Assembly: GCF_000369405.1 (NCBI RefSeq)
Contig: NZ_KB849999.1
Span: 602,054 to 666,053, forward strand
DNA: 64,000 nucleotides
Reading direction: 5' to 3'
Origin: Acinetobacter sp. ANC 3929
GTDB lineage: Bacteria > Pseudomonadota > Gammaproteobacteria > Pseudomonadales > Moraxellaceae
The first letter of the stretch is position 1, and each line of letters starts with the position of its first letter. Below the pieces are notes generated by a model. That model ran no database searches. It was not told the DNA's origin and saw only the letters and a list, made by a program, of their open reading frames with translations. This document shows positions 55,723 through 64,000 of the stretch, piece by piece. The position numbers and the translations under genes were made by a program.

Positions 55723-58700
55723 ATGAATATTTCTAAATTTTTTATTGATCGTCCGATCTTTGCCGGGGTGTTGTCCGTCCTGATTCTATTGGCGGGCTTA
55801 CTCTCTGTTTTTCAATTGCCGATTTCTGAATATCCAGAAGTGGTGCCGCCCTCAGTCGTGGTGCGTGCACAATATCCGGGTGCCAACCCCAAAGTGATCG
55901 CTGAAACTGTTGCTTCTCCGTTGGAAGAATCCATTAACGGCGTAGAAAACATGCTGTATATGCAGTCTCAAGCCAATAGCGATGGTAACTTAACCATTAC
56001 TGTCAATTTCAAGCTCGGCATTGATCCCGATAAAGCACAACAACTGGTACAGAATCGGGTCTCTCAGGCTTTGCCTCGTTTGCCCGAAGATGTACAACGC
56101 CTAGGTGTAACCACGATAAAAAGTTCACCCACCTTGACGATGGTGGTGCATCTCACTTCACCCGACAATCGCTATGACATGACCTACTTGCGGAACTATG
56201 CCGTACTCAATGTCAAAGACCGTCTGGCACGCTTACAAGGTGTGGGTGAAGTCGGCCTGTTTGGTTCGGGTGATTACGCCATGCGCGTATGGTTGGACCC
56301 ACAAAAAGTGGCGCAACGTAACCTCACTGCCACTGAAATTGTCAATGCCATCCGTGAACAGAATATTCAGGTTGCCGCAGGTACTATCGGTGCTGCGCCA
56401 AACAATTCACCGTTACAACTATCAGTGAATGCACAAGGTCGTTTAAGTACCGAACAGGAATTTGCCGATATTGTTTTAAAAACAGCTGTGGATGGTGCAG
56501 TGACTCGACTCGGTGATGTCGCGCGTGTTGAACTTGCCGCTTCGCAATATGGTTTGCGTTCATTGCTGGACAATAAACAAGCCGTTGCGATTCCAATTTT
56601 CCAAGCACCGGGTGCCAATGCCTTACAAGTCTCTGACCAAGTGCGCAGCACCATGGCGGAACTGTCCAAAGATTTTCCATCTTCGATTAAATACGACATC
56701 GTTTACGACCCAACCCAATTCGTACGCTCAAGTATCAAAGCGGTGATTAATACCCTGCTTGAAGCGATTGCATTGGTGGTTGTGGTGGTGATTCTGTTCT
56801 TACAAACATGGCGTGCCTCAATCATTCCATTACTCGCAGTACCTGTTTCAATCATTGGTACCTTCGCCTTGATGCTGGCCTTTGGTTATTCCATCAATGC
56901 ATTGTCACTGTTCGGAATGGTACTCGCCATCGGAATTGTGGTCGATGATGCCATCGTGGTGGTGGAAAATGTCGAGCGGAATATTGAAGCAGGTCTGAGT
57001 CCAAGGGATGCCACCTATCGTGCCATGCGTGAAGTCAGTGGGCCGATTATTGCCATCGCGCTAACATTGGTTGCCGTGTTTGTCCCCCTCGCCTTTATGA
57101 CTGGATTAACAGGGCAATTCTATAAGCAATTCGCCATGACCATTGCCATCTCTACCGTGATTTCTGCATTTAACTCACTCACCCTATCTCCTGCTTTGGC
57201 AGCCATGTTACTCAAAGGGCATGATGCTAAACCTGACTTTTTGACCCGTGTGATGAACCGTGTCTTCGGACGCTTCTTCGCCCTGTTTAACTGGGTGTTC
57301 TCACGCGCCTCTGATCAATATGGTCGAGGAGTGAATCGGGTCATTTCCCATAAAGCCTCAGCGATGGGTGTTTATGCAGCCCTGCTTGGCCTGACCATTG
57401 GTATTTCTTATATCGTTCCGGGTGGTTTTGTCCCAGCACAAGATAAACAATACCTGATCAGCTTTGCCCAATTACCGAATGGCGCCTCTCTGGATCGAAC
57501 CGAAAATGTGATTCGTAAAATGAGTGATGCTGCGCTGAAACAACCCGGCGTAGAAAGTGCGGTGGCTTTCCCTGGTTTATCCATTAATGGTTTTACCAAC
57601 AGTTCCAGTGCAGGGATTGTCTTTGTCACCTTAAAACCTTTCGCTGAACGCAAAGCAGCTGATCTTTCTGCCAATGCCATTGCAGGTGCCTTAAATCAGA
57701 AATATTCAGCGATTCAAGATGCGTATATTGCAGTATTCCCACCACCACCGGTGATGGGTCTCGGTACCATGGGCGGCTTTAAACTCCAGCTCGAAGATCG
57801 TGGTGCTTTGGGTTATGCCGAGTTAAATAATGCAGCACAATCCTTTATGAAGGCGGCACAATCTGCACCTGAGTTGGGACCAATGTTCTCTAGCTATCAA
57901 ATCAATGTGCCCCAACTGAATGTTGATCTGGATCGGGTCAAAGCCAAACAACAAGGCGTTGCCGTGACCGATGTATTTAGCACCATGCAGATTTATCTCG
58001 GTTCACAATATGTGAATGACTTTAACCGCTTTGGTCGTGTCTATCAGGTACGTGCTCAGGCCGATGCACCGTTCCGCGCCAAGCCTGAAGATATTTTACA
58101 GCTTAAAACCCGTAACAATGCTGGACAAATGGTACCGCTGTCTTCTCTGGTCAATGTGACTCAAACCTATGGCCCGGAAATGGTGGTGCGCTATAACGGC
58201 TATACTGCTGCCGATATTAACGGCGGTCCCGCACCGGGCTATTCATCCAGCCAAGCTGAAGCTGCGGTTGAGCGCATTGCCGCTGAAACCTTGCCACGCG
58301 GGGTGAAATTTGAATGGACTGACTTAACTTATCAAAAGATCTTGGCAGGTAATGCCGGATTGTGGGTGTTCCCGATCAGTGTGCTGTTGGTGTTCTTGGT
58401 TTTGGCGGCGCAATATGAAAGTCTCACCTTACCATTGGCTGTGATTCTGATTGTCCCAATGGGTATTCTAGCGGCACTGACAGGGGTTTGGCTCACAGGC
58501 GGTGATAACAACATCTTTACCCAAATCGGCTTGATGGTACTGGTCGGGCTGGCCTGTAAGAATGCCATTTTGATTGTCGAATTTGCCCGAGAACTGGAAA
58601 TGCAAGGCGCGACCGCATTCAATGCTGCGGTAGAAGCTAGCCGTTTACGTTTGCGTCCAATCCTGATGACTTCAATCGCCTTCATTATGGGTGTAGTTCC

Positions 58701-58902
58701 ACTGGTCACATCAACAGGCGCAGGTGCTGAAATGCGCCATGCCATGGGTGTTGCCGTATTCTTTGGCATGATTGGGGTTACCTTCTTTGGTTTGTTCCTG
58801 ACGCCTGCCTTCTATGTGTTGATTCGCACCTTGAACAGCAAACATAAACTGCATTCGGCAGCTGTGCATGAAGCACCATTGCACAGTTCACATGATCACT
58901 AA
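55723..58902 (+). CDS. adeG: RND multidrug efflux pump AdeG
   Basis: A 1059-residue inner-membrane HAE1-type RND transporter of normal length. Twelve membrane helices are spaced by two large periplasmic loops. Helix 4 carries the proton-relay acids in GIVVDDAIVVVENVERN; helices 10-12 contain AILIVEFARELEMQG and RPILMTSIAFIMGVVPLV. It exports chloramphenicol, fluoroquinolones, tetracyclines and similar drugs in A. baumannii. It lies between adeF and adeH, all in one transcript. Confidence 0.95.
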   Translation: MNISKFFIDRPIFAGVLSVLILLAGLLSVFQLPISEYPEVVPPSVVVRAQYPGANPKVIAETVASPLEESINGVENMLYMQSQANSDGNLTITVNFKLGIDPDKAQQLVQNRVSQALPRLPEDVQRLGVTTIKSSPTLTMVVHLTSPDNRYDMTYLRNYAVLNVKDRLARLQGVGEVGLFGSGDYAMRVWLDPQKVAQRNLTATEIVNAIREQNIQVAAGTIGAAPNNSPLQLSVNAQGRLSTEQEFADIVLKTAVDGAVTRLGDVARVELAASQYGLRSLLDNKQAVAIPIFQAPGANALQVSDQVRSTMAELSKDFPSSIKYDIVYDPTQFVRSSIKAVINTLLEAIALVVVVVILFLQTWRASIIPLLAVPVSIIGTFALMLAFGYSINALSLFGMVLAIGIVVDDAIVVVENVERNIEAGLSPRDATYRAMREVSGPIIAIALTLVAVFVPLAFMTGLTGQFYKQFAMTIAISTVISAFNSLTLSPALAAMLLKGHDAKPDFLTRVMNRVFGRFFALFNWVFSRASDQYGRGVNRVISHKASAMGVYAALLGLTIGISYIVPGGFVPAQDKQYLISFAQLPNGASLDRTENVIRKMSDAALKQPGVESAVAFPGLSINGFTNSSSAGIVFVTLKPFAERKAADLSANAIAGALNQKYSAIQDAYIAVFPPPPVMGLGTMGGFKLQLEDRGALGYAELNNAAQSFMKAAQSAPELGPMFSSYQINVPQLNVDLDRVKAKQQGVAVTDVFSTMQIYLGSQYVNDFNRFGRVYQVRAQADAPFRAKPEDILQLKTRNNAGQMVPLSSLVNVTQTYGPEMVVRYNGYTAADINGGPAPGYSSSQAEAAVERIAAETLPRGVKFEWTDLTYQKILAGNAGLWVFPISVLLVFLVLAAQYESLTLPLAVILIVPMGILAALTGVWLTGGDNNIFTQIGLMVLVGLACKNAILIVEFARELEMQGATAFNAAVEASRLRLRPILMTSIAFIMGVVPLVTSTGAGAEMRHAMGVAVFFGMIGVTFFGLFLTPAFYVLIRTLNSKHKLHSAAVHEAPLHSSHDH

Positions 58903-58912
58903 GGAGCAGGAC

Positions 58913-60385
58913 ATGACTGGATTCAAACCCCACTGGATACTCTCCTCACTCATGGGAAGTCTGCTGCTTGCGGGCTGCTCATTGGCACCAGAATATCAGC
59001 CTGCCAATGTGGTTATTCCACTGCAATTTAAGGAAGCAGATGCCAAACTGGATGATCCTAACTGGAGCATTGCCCAACCCGCTGATGCACAGTCTCGTGG
59101 TGAATGGTGGCTGATTTTTAATGATCCACAGCTGAATGATCTGCAACAGCAGGCCATTGCTGGCAACCAGAACCTAAAAGCGGCAGCAGCCAATATTCAG
59201 GCATCACGTGCCTTGAGGTCTGCTGCACAAGCTGAACGCTTACCTAGCATCAGTGCAGGTTTTGGGCCAACCCGCCAAAAACCCTCACCTGCGTCTTTAG
59301 GACTTGATTCGGATGCATCTACATCTGCACGTACCTTATGGCGGGCACAAGCCAATGTCTCTTATGAACTGGATCTATTTGGACGAATTGCCAGTAGTGT
59401 CAATGCAGCAACGGCTGATGTACAGCAACAGGAAGCCTTGTATCATTCCGCATTGTTAGCACTGCAAGCCGATGTTGCTCAGGCTTATTTTCTGATTCGG
59501 CAATTCGATGCCGAACAAGCCATCTATGCACAAAATATCAAACTGCTCACGGAAACACGCAATTTGATTCAAACACGCTATCGCAATGGCTTGGTTAGTG
59601 ATCTGGACGTTTCTCGCGCACAAACTGAACTTTCTACCGCACAGACCAATGCACTCAGCATTGCACGGAGTCGAGCCAATACCGAACACGCATTGGCGGT
59701 ATTACTTGGTAAACCCCCTGCTGATTTCAGCTTAGCGATTCAGCCCTTGTCGGCCGCTGCAATTCGCCTGCCAGCGGGTTTACCGTCGACGCTGCTTGAA
59801 CGTCGTCCTGACATTGCGGCCGCAGAACGCGCGATGGCAGCCGATAACGCGCGAATCGGTATTGCCCGTGCTGCCTTTTTCCCAAAACTTGATCTTACAG
59901 GTGCACTGGGTTATGAATCTGCAAGTCTAGGAGATTTGGGCAAATGGTCGAGTCGGACTTTTTTACTCGGCCCCATTGCTGGCACAATTTTGTCTTTACC
60001 GTTATTTGACGGTGGGCAACGTAAGGCAGGTGTTGCACAGGCACGAGCAGGCTATGAACAAAGTGTGGCTAATTATCGACAGACCGTGCTGAATGCTTTC
60101 CGTGAAGTTGAAAATGGTTTGTCTGATCAACGTATTCTGGATCAGCAAATACAGGCTCAGAGCCAAGCACTTGCTTCATCTCGACATGCTAATCAGCTTT
60201 CACATTTGCGTTATCGTGAAGGTAGGATCAGCTATCTGGACGTGATTGATTCTGACCGAAGTATCTTGCAACAAGAGCAATTGGCTGCGCAGCTTCATGG
60301 CAGCCGGATGATTGCCAGTGTGGATCTGATTCGTGCTTTAGGTGGGGGTTGGCATACTGGGCAAGTGGAGTTGGTACGGCAATAA
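58913..60385 (+). CDS. adeH: Outer-membrane efflux channel AdeH
   Basis: A 490-residue TolC/NodT-type outer-membrane factor. The ATG at 58913 has AAGGAG 7 bases upstream; an ATG at 58868 would lie in adeG. Residues 1-22 are a lipoprotein signal (lipobox LAGC, Cys22). Two repeated outer-membrane-efflux domains follow, marked by PQLNDLQQQAIAGNQNL and by RRPDIAAAERAMAADNARIG in the second. It forms the trimeric exit duct of AdeFGH. A terminator follows at 60405. Confidence 0.94.
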   Translation: MTGFKPHWILSSLMGSLLLAGCSLAPEYQPANVVIPLQFKEADAKLDDPNWSIAQPADAQSRGEWWLIFNDPQLNDLQQQAIAGNQNLKAAAANIQASRALRSAAQAERLPSISAGFGPTRQKPSPASLGLDSDASTSARTLWRAQANVSYELDLFGRIASSVNAATADVQQQEALYHSALLALQADVAQAYFLIRQFDAEQAIYAQNIKLLTETRNLIQTRYRNGLVSDLDVSRAQTELSTAQTNALSIARSRANTEHALAVLLGKPPADFSLAIQPLSAAAIRLPAGLPSTLLERRPDIAAAERAMAADNARIGIARAAFFPKLDLTGALGYESASLGDLGKWSSRTFLLGPIAGTILSLPLFDGGQRKAGVAQARAGYEQSVANYRQTVLNAFREVENGLSDQRILDQQIQAQSQALASSRHANQLSHLRYREGRISYLDVIDSDRSILQQEQLAAQLHGSRMIASVDLIRALGGGWHTGQVELVRQ

Positions 60386-60404
60386 CGTACATTTAGAATA
60401 GATT

Positions 60405-60432
60405 AAAGCCCCATCATATATGGGGCTTTTTT
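60405..60432. terminator. Terminator of the adeFGH operon
   Basis: AAAGCCCCAT pairs with ATGGGGCTTT, with loop CATAT and a six-base T run on the plus strand. The minus strand side has AAAGCCCC and TTTAATC and can also serve the convergent gene. Confidence 0.9.
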
Positions 60433-60460
60433 AAACTTAAAATTTAATCTTGTTCATTTA

Positions 60461-61438
60461 TTATCTTTCATCATTATCTGGATGACGAATTCTATCCCAT
60501 GTTTTTCCATCAAACCGAATCAAGTGCTTATAGCTCAGTACCCAAAGAACTCCATCCTTCTCCTCAACAGATATAATCCCATGTATATCACTTAGCTCAG
60601 GAACGATGGAATAATCAGAATCTGCATATACATATAGTCCCTGTTCTGAAGCTATATATATAGCATCTTGATAAAAAGCTGCATTATAAAAAGTCGAATT
60701 TATACTTCTATTTTTTAGAATTTTAAATCCATCATCTATATTCCCTTTCAGAAGTGTGCCATCTTGCCCAGTAATTAAAATATTTTTCCCATCTGGACAT
60801 AACGCAATCCCATACAATGCAGAGGTCGCAATTCGATTAACCTCTATCCAATTATTACCATTAAAGAAGGCCATAAACCCATCTTCTTTTTTTACCCCAC
60901 ATACATATAAAGCATTGTTATTAAATCCATTTATATCATAGAAACATTTATTAAAAGCTAAGTCATTTTCATATTTTAAAAAGGATAAATCTTGATTTTT
61001 CAATTCAATAGGGTCTTCTTCCAATCCAATTCCAATAGATTTCCATTCATTCTGGTTATTCTTATAAACTTGACTTCCATCTCCACAAGCATAAAGATCA
61101 CCATTAATTACACGGACATGATTAAATTGCCCATAAATTTTTTCCTCTAATTTATATCTAATTTCTTGATGTTCATTATTATTTTGTTGAAATATCCCAA
61201 CATCTCCTTCTTGATCGAGTGAAATAATGGAAGGTTCACCCTCTCTACTTTGGTAAGCAACTGAAATAACTTTCCATCCTTCCAAATCCAAACATGACCA
61301 GTTTTGCTGTTCTAAATGTTTATAAATTATTGTTTTACTAAAGCAATCCCATGTATCCAATCCATCAACATTTGCTGATAAACAGAAACTATGGGCGCTA
61401 ATAGCGCATCCTGAAGTAAATGTAATAGAATTTTTCAT
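60461..61438 (-). CDS. Predicted beta-propeller protein, function unknown
   Basis: A 325-residue soluble protein rich in short repeated strands: ISVAYQSREGEPSIISLDQE, VRVINGDLYACGDGSQVYKN, NNALYVCGVKKEDGFMAFFN, LYGIALCPDGKNILITGQDG, DAIYIASEQGLYVYADSDY and DGVLWVLSYKHLIRFDGKTW. The pattern suggests a six- or seven-bladed propeller. There is no signal peptide and no Shine-Dalgarno before the ATG. Base composition is more AT-rich than in the ade genes next door. It sits beside effector/immunity remnants; similar proteins are found as accessory or immunity factors in toxin loci, but the role is unknown. Confidence 0.6.
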   Translation of the reverse strand: MKNSITFTSGCAISAHSFCLSANVDGLDTWDCFSKTIIYKHLEQQNWSCLDLEGWKVISVAYQSREGEPSIISLDQEGDVGIFQQNNNEHQEIRYKLEEKIYGQFNHVRVINGDLYACGDGSQVYKNNQNEWKSIGIGLEEDPIELKNQDLSFLKYENDLAFNKCFYDINGFNNNALYVCGVKKEDGFMAFFNGNNWIEVNRIATSALYGIALCPDGKNILITGQDGTLLKGNIDDGFKILKNRSINSTFYNAAFYQDAIYIASEQGLYVYADSDYSIVPELSDIHGIISVEEKDGVLWVLSYKHLIRFDGKTWDRIRHPDNDER

Positions 61439-61492
61439 ATATTTGATCTAATAAATATAACCATATCATTTTTTAAAAATATAAAATGACAT

Positions 61493-61517
61493 AAAAAAAA
61501 GCCCTTTCGGGTTTTAA
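61493..61517 (-). terminator. Terminator at the end of the immunity remnant
   Basis: On the minus strand AAAACCC-GAAA-GGGCTTTT followed by more T. It overlaps the stop codon of the C-terminal immunity fragment, which marks the original end of that operon. Confidence 0.85.
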
Positions 61518-61678
61518 TCATCTTTTCCTAGACCTTGCTCGTCCACAAATTTCCCTATATCTAACATCATTCTTAGTGTATCTAAAGATGCTAAGAATTT
61601 TAGATGTGAAATAATTGGCAGCTTGCGCACACTTTCTAGTTTAGCCTCCCCATCTAGAATCAAAGCGGTGATGTGTGC
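61514..61678 (-). pseudogene. C-terminal remnant of a second immunity-type gene
   Basis: An open minus-strand frame of 54 codons runs from the left end of the IS element to a stop, without a start. It contains SVRKLPIISHLKFLASLDTL and RMMLDIGKFVDEQGL. The first part resembles the end of the complete gene on the other side of the IS (HLAKVNLPVHMKLLKQVTPL RMRSFD). Both thus end in a related segment, so this is the tail of a paralogous gene and not simply the missing end of the other one. Confidence 0.6.
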
Positions 61679-61734
61679 TGAAAAAACAGGAGGTTTTAAC
61701 TTGGTAAACTAAACACACTCATCAGGAGTTTACC

Positions 61735-62034
61735 ATGAGCAAGAAACACAAGACTTACACCACAGAATTTAAAGCTGAAGCCATCAAATTAATTGAAGCC
61801 AATCAAGGCAATGTCTCGGAAACAGCTAGACAACTTAGCATTTCAATGCAAACTCTTTCAAATTGGAATACCAAAGCAAAGGCTGGAACTTTAGCAGGTA
61901 CAAAACAGTATTCACCTGATCTAAACGCTCTACTCGAAGAAAATAAAAAACTCAAACAACAGCTCAAAATAGCTGAAATGGAACGTGAATTTTTAAAAAA
62001 GGCAGCAGCGTACTTTGCCAAAGAAAGTCAGTAA
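61735..62034 (+). CDS. IS3-family transposase OrfA
   Basis: A 99-residue DNA-binding subunit. An N-terminal helix-turn-helix (TTEFKAEAIKLIEANQGNVS, ARQLSISMQTLSNWNTKAKA) is followed by a leucine zipper (LLEENKKLKQQLKIAEMERE). The slippery A6G at 61995-62001 lies near the end, and the -1 frame is open from there through to orfB, so an OrfAB fusion can form. OrfA alone normally binds the ends and restricts transposition. Confidence 0.92.
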   Translation: MSKKHKTYTTEFKAEAIKLIEANQGNVSETARQLSISMQTLSNWNTKAKAGTLAGTKQYSPDLNALLEENKKLKQQLKIAEMEREFLKKAAAYFAKESQ

Positions 62035-62045
62035 GGTACGCCTAT

Positions 62046-62900
62046 ATGAAACAAAAAAGATATTCTTTTCCAATTACCTTAATGGCTCGATTACTTCATG
62101 TTTCAGTTTCATGTTTTTATGATTGGCTCAAGAGAGGCGTGAGCAAAAGAACGATTCAACGAAATCAACAGACGATATTGGTGAAAATAGCCCATGAGGA
62201 GACAAGGCAGAGCTATGGTTATATTCGATTAACCAAATACTTACAAGCTCAGGGTATAAAAATGAGTATGTACGCTGTACGTCAGATAAAAGCGCTGAAC
62301 CACCTGTATTGTAAGCGACACAAGCGTTTTAAAAGGACTACGAATAGTGACCATAATCGAGCGATCTATGAAAACCTGCTGGAGCAACAATTCTCAATGA
62401 CTAGACCAAATCAAGCATGGTCAAGTGATATTACGTACATATGGACTGTTGAAGGATGGCTGTATTTAGCAGCGGTAAAAGACCTTTACACGAAGCAAGT
62501 GGTTGGCTATAGCTTAAATGAGCGCATGACAACACAGCTTGTTTGTAATGCGCTAAATATGGCTATTCACAATCAAAAACCAACCAAAGAACTGATTGTG
62601 CATTCAGACAGAGGAAGTCAATATTGCAGCCATGAATATCGAAATATACTTGAGCAATATGGTTTTCAAGGTTCAATGAGCAAGCGCGGAGACTGTTACG
62701 ATAATGCACCGATTGAAAGCTTTTGGGGAATATTGAAAAATGAGTTAGTTCATCATTACAACTATCAAACTAGAGAAGAAGCCAAAGCAGATATTATAAA
62801 ATACATTGAGTTATTTTATAATCATCGAAGAATTCAAAAGGGTTTGGGTTTTAAGACACCAAATCAAATGGCCGAAGACTTTTATAAGTTGGCTGCCTAG
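62046..62900 (+). CDS. IS3-family transposase OrfB (DDE integrase)
   Basis: A 284-residue catalytic part. The DDE residues are Asp128 in WSSDITYIW, Asp188 in HSDRGSQYCS and Glu224 in NAPIESFWGILKNE, giving the D-D-35-E spacing of the IS3/retroviral integrase group. An HTH_21-type region precedes it (about 45-100). It is read as a separate frame and also as the second half of the frameshift product OrfAB. Confidence 0.93.
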   Translation: MKQKRYSFPITLMARLLHVSVSCFYDWLKRGVSKRTIQRNQQTILVKIAHEETRQSYGYIRLTKYLQAQGIKMSMYAVRQIKALNHLYCKRHKRFKRTTNSDHNRAIYENLLEQQFSMTRPNQAWSSDITYIWTVEGWLYLAAVKDLYTKQVVGYSLNERMTTQLVCNALNMAIHNQKPTKELIVHSDRGSQYCSHEYRNILEQYGFQGSMSKRGDCYDNAPIESFWGILKNELVHHYNYQTREEAKADIIKYIELFYNHRRIQKGLGFKTPNQMAEDFYKLAA

Positions 62901-62929
62901 AATCTCCCAAGGGAAAGTCTCCTGATAAT

Positions 62930-63574
62930 TCAGCGTATATCAAAGCTTCTCATTCTGAGTGGAGTTACCTGCTTTAATAATTTCATATGGACTGGTAAAT
63001 TAACTTTTGCCAAATGGCTTAAGGACTCTTCACCTCCTAAAGCAAGTGCAGGCTCAAAAGCATACATTTCATCTGCTTTTAAAACACCAAGTTTTTTCAC
63101 CGCACGATCAAATAGCTTTTTACCGTTTTTATCGGTGTAATCCATATAAGTTTTTTTAGCAAGAAAGAAAAAGTCACTGCCATAAAATTCAGCGCTTTCT
63201 AACTGTTCTCCATTGTCATGTAGAATGCCTTCCATTGTTTTAATATAATATCTACCATAATTACGCTCACCCCAAATTAACAGCTCACCAAATGCGGTAC
63301 GCGCTAAAACATGATAAACATCATCATCAGGCAATAGTGTCTCTTCCAGCCAATCATAAATTACTTTAGCGTAATCATCTGGATTGGTAATCCAGTACAA
63401 ACCATTTAAATAGCCTGCAAAACCAAACAATCGCCATTGCTCTAAAATACTTTCAGGCAATTTACCACGATATTTTTTTATTATGCTCTCTGTAGCTTCG
63501 ACTTTATCAATTGGCTGACCATATTTTTCGTAAAAGTAATCAATATCTTCTTGGTTCATCTTACTACTCTCCAT
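62930..63574 (-). CDS. GAD-like/DUF1851 immunity protein (Tdi1-like), 3' end altered by IS
   Basis: A 214-residue soluble protein with the GAD-like and DUF1851 parts of Tdi1-type immunity proteins: EKYGQPIDKVEATESIIKKY, LLIWGERNYGRYY, FFFLAKKTYMDYTDKNGKKL and KADEMYAFEPALALGG. Members protect against T6SS DNase effectors (family knowledge). The ATG at 63574 overlaps the stop of the fragment before it; the ATG at 63559, with GGAG 9 bases before, is the stronger start. The stop TGA is formed by the IS terminal repeat, so the last residues may not be original. Confidence 0.78.
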   Translation of the reverse strand: MESSKMNQEDIDYFYEKYGQPIDKVEATESIIKKYRGKLPESILEQWRLFGFAGYLNGLYWITNPDDYAKVIYDWLEETLLPDDDVYHVLARTAFGELLIWGERNYGRYYIKTMEGILHDNGEQLESAEFYGSDFFFLAKKTYMDYTDKNGKKLFDRAVKKLGVLKADEMYAFEPALALGGEESLSHLAKVNLPVHMKLLKQVTPLRMRSFDIR

Positions 63575-63675
63575 TACTTACAACGCTTCAATTCAACATC
63601 CATCGCATCTTTCCCCATCCCCTTAGCCTGAGCTGCCGCAGTATCCATACTAGCTAGACGCTTCTTTGCTGCCAT
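63574..63675 (-). pseudogene. C-terminal remnant of an effector gene
   Basis: A 33-residue reading MAAKKRLASMDTAAAQAKGM, GKDAMDVELKRCK, ending in TAATG, where the stop overlaps the ATG of the immunity gene. Such overlap is typical of an effector and its immunity partner. The frame is closed by a stop 10 codons before the ATG, so only the tail survives. Ala/Met/Lys-rich composition agrees with an effector tail, without a recognisable toxin fold. Confidence 0.45.
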
Positions 63676-63733
63676 TTGAGAACCAATTGAACGGTTTTGT
63701 CTTTACTTAATTATTTGAAGCTTTAATAAATGC

Positions 63734-63762
63734 AAAAAACCATCCAAAAGAGGATGGCTTTT
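63734..63762 (-). terminator. Terminator after the gene at the right edge
   Basis: CCATCC/GGATGG stem with AAAAGA loop; six T on the minus strand and TTTT on the plus strand side. It separates the right-edge gene from the effector remnant. Confidence 0.85.
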
Positions 63763-63776
63763 CTCAAATGATTAAA

Positions 63777-64000
63777 TTATTTTTCACCATCCCAATACCA
63801 ATATACCTCCCCCCAATCTAGCTCGATAAGTGCGGGAACAATCTCACCTTGTTTAAAGTATTGTCGTGAATCTGGTTGTGCTGGTGTTCTCCAATAACCT
63901 GTTTTAATACAGGCTTCTCCGCCCTTAACTTTCATTCGCTCTAGTTGTTGATCATCTAGAACTACTTTTGACTGTGTTCGAGCAAAATCAACCAAATCTT
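63777..64000 (-). CDS. C-terminal part of an unidentified protein (partial)
   Basis: The last 74 or so codons of a minus-strand gene that continues beyond the right edge; a TTG at 63995 is not taken as a start. The visible end has GGEACIKTGYWRTPAQPDSR, YFKQGEIVPALIELDWGEVY and WYWDGEK. The CxKTGYWxTPAxxxSRxYFxxGE pattern recalls C-terminal parts of proteins in T6SS and polymorphic-toxin immunity loci, but I cannot name the family with confidence. Confidence 0.6.
   Translation of the reverse strand, partial: DLVDFARTQSKVVLDDQQLERMKVKGGEACIKTGYWRTPAQPDSRQYFKQGEIVPALIELDWGEVYWYWDGEK

Larger units (their letters stand above)
61679..62932. mobile_element. IS3-family insertion sequence
   Basis: About 1254 bases with orfA and orfB. 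Terminal inverted repeats: 61677-61704 and 62934-62907 agree at 21 of 28 positions, starting GCTGAA and containing CAGGAG and CTTGG; the ends are TGA...TCA as usual for IS3. The flanking bases (GTGC on the left, GCGT on the right) show no target duplication. An A6G slippery sequence lies in the orfA end (61995-62001). The element looks complete and potentially active. Its exact member name is not assigned. Confidence 0.88.

Overview
The window looks like an Acinetobacter chromosome segment, close to A. baumannii or A. baylyi. The base composition is AT-rich. The adeL/adeFGH efflux locus, a cntA-type carnitine oxygenase with every published ligand residue in its published position, an iac (indole-3-acetic acid) operon and a PcaU-type operator are all familiar from this genus. 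No rRNA, tRNA or CRISPR array was seen.

Layout. 0-5 kb: a metal-dependent hydrolase (cut by the window edge), an alpha/beta hydrolase and a LysR regulator, then a lipoprotein/deaminase/CynX-type exporter operon. 5-7 kb: an outer-membrane porin and a DMT permease. 7-16 kb: a complete carnitine locus made of a LysR regulator, D-malate dehydrogenase, BCCT transporter, esterase, cntA, a malic-semialdehyde dehydrogenase and cntB. It should take (acyl)carnitine to trimethylamine plus pyruvate. 16-19 kb: the aspT-aspD aspartate:alanine exchange and decarboxylation pair. 19.7-24.3 kb: pcaU and its three-half-site operator driving a short IJFD operon, the last steps of the beta-ketoadipate pathway. 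24-31 kb: an MFS permease, a probably Fur-controlled TonB receptor and a lipoprotein of the penicillin-acylase family. 31-36 kb: an aromatic-type outer-membrane channel, a FeaB-like arylacetaldehyde dehydrogenase, a GMC alcohol dehydrogenase and a FeaR-like regulator. 36-44.6 kb: the iacHAICDEFG operon with divergent iacR; no iacB is present. 44.6-49.3 kb: an unassigned opine-dehydrogenase/3-hydroxyacyl-CoA-dehydrogenase pair with an AraC/XylS regulator and an MFS permease. 49.6-53.2 kb: small orphan genes, a sorbosone-dehydrogenase-like lipoprotein and an acetyltransferase without a normal start codon. 53.3-60.4 kb: adeL-adeFGH. 60.4-64 kb: an AT-rich effector/immunity remnant region disrupted by an IS3-family element.

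How the genes fit together. Much of 19.7-44.6 kb can be read as one catabolic funnel. Arylacetyl amides, arylethanols and arylacetaldehydes could be converted to the arylacetic acid, the iac operon is known to take IAA to catechol, and IJFD finishes beta-ketoadipate to acetyl-CoA and succinyl-CoA. The catechol-cleavage genes (catA, catB, catC) are not in the window. The link between the arylacetaldehyde module and IAA is inference from neighbourhood and family resemblance.

The most unusual observations are the PcaU-type operator on an operon lacking all protocatechuate genes, the missing iacB, the unassigned opine-dehydrogenase module, a candidate small RNA upstream of pcaU, and the IS-scarred effector/immunity locus at the right end.
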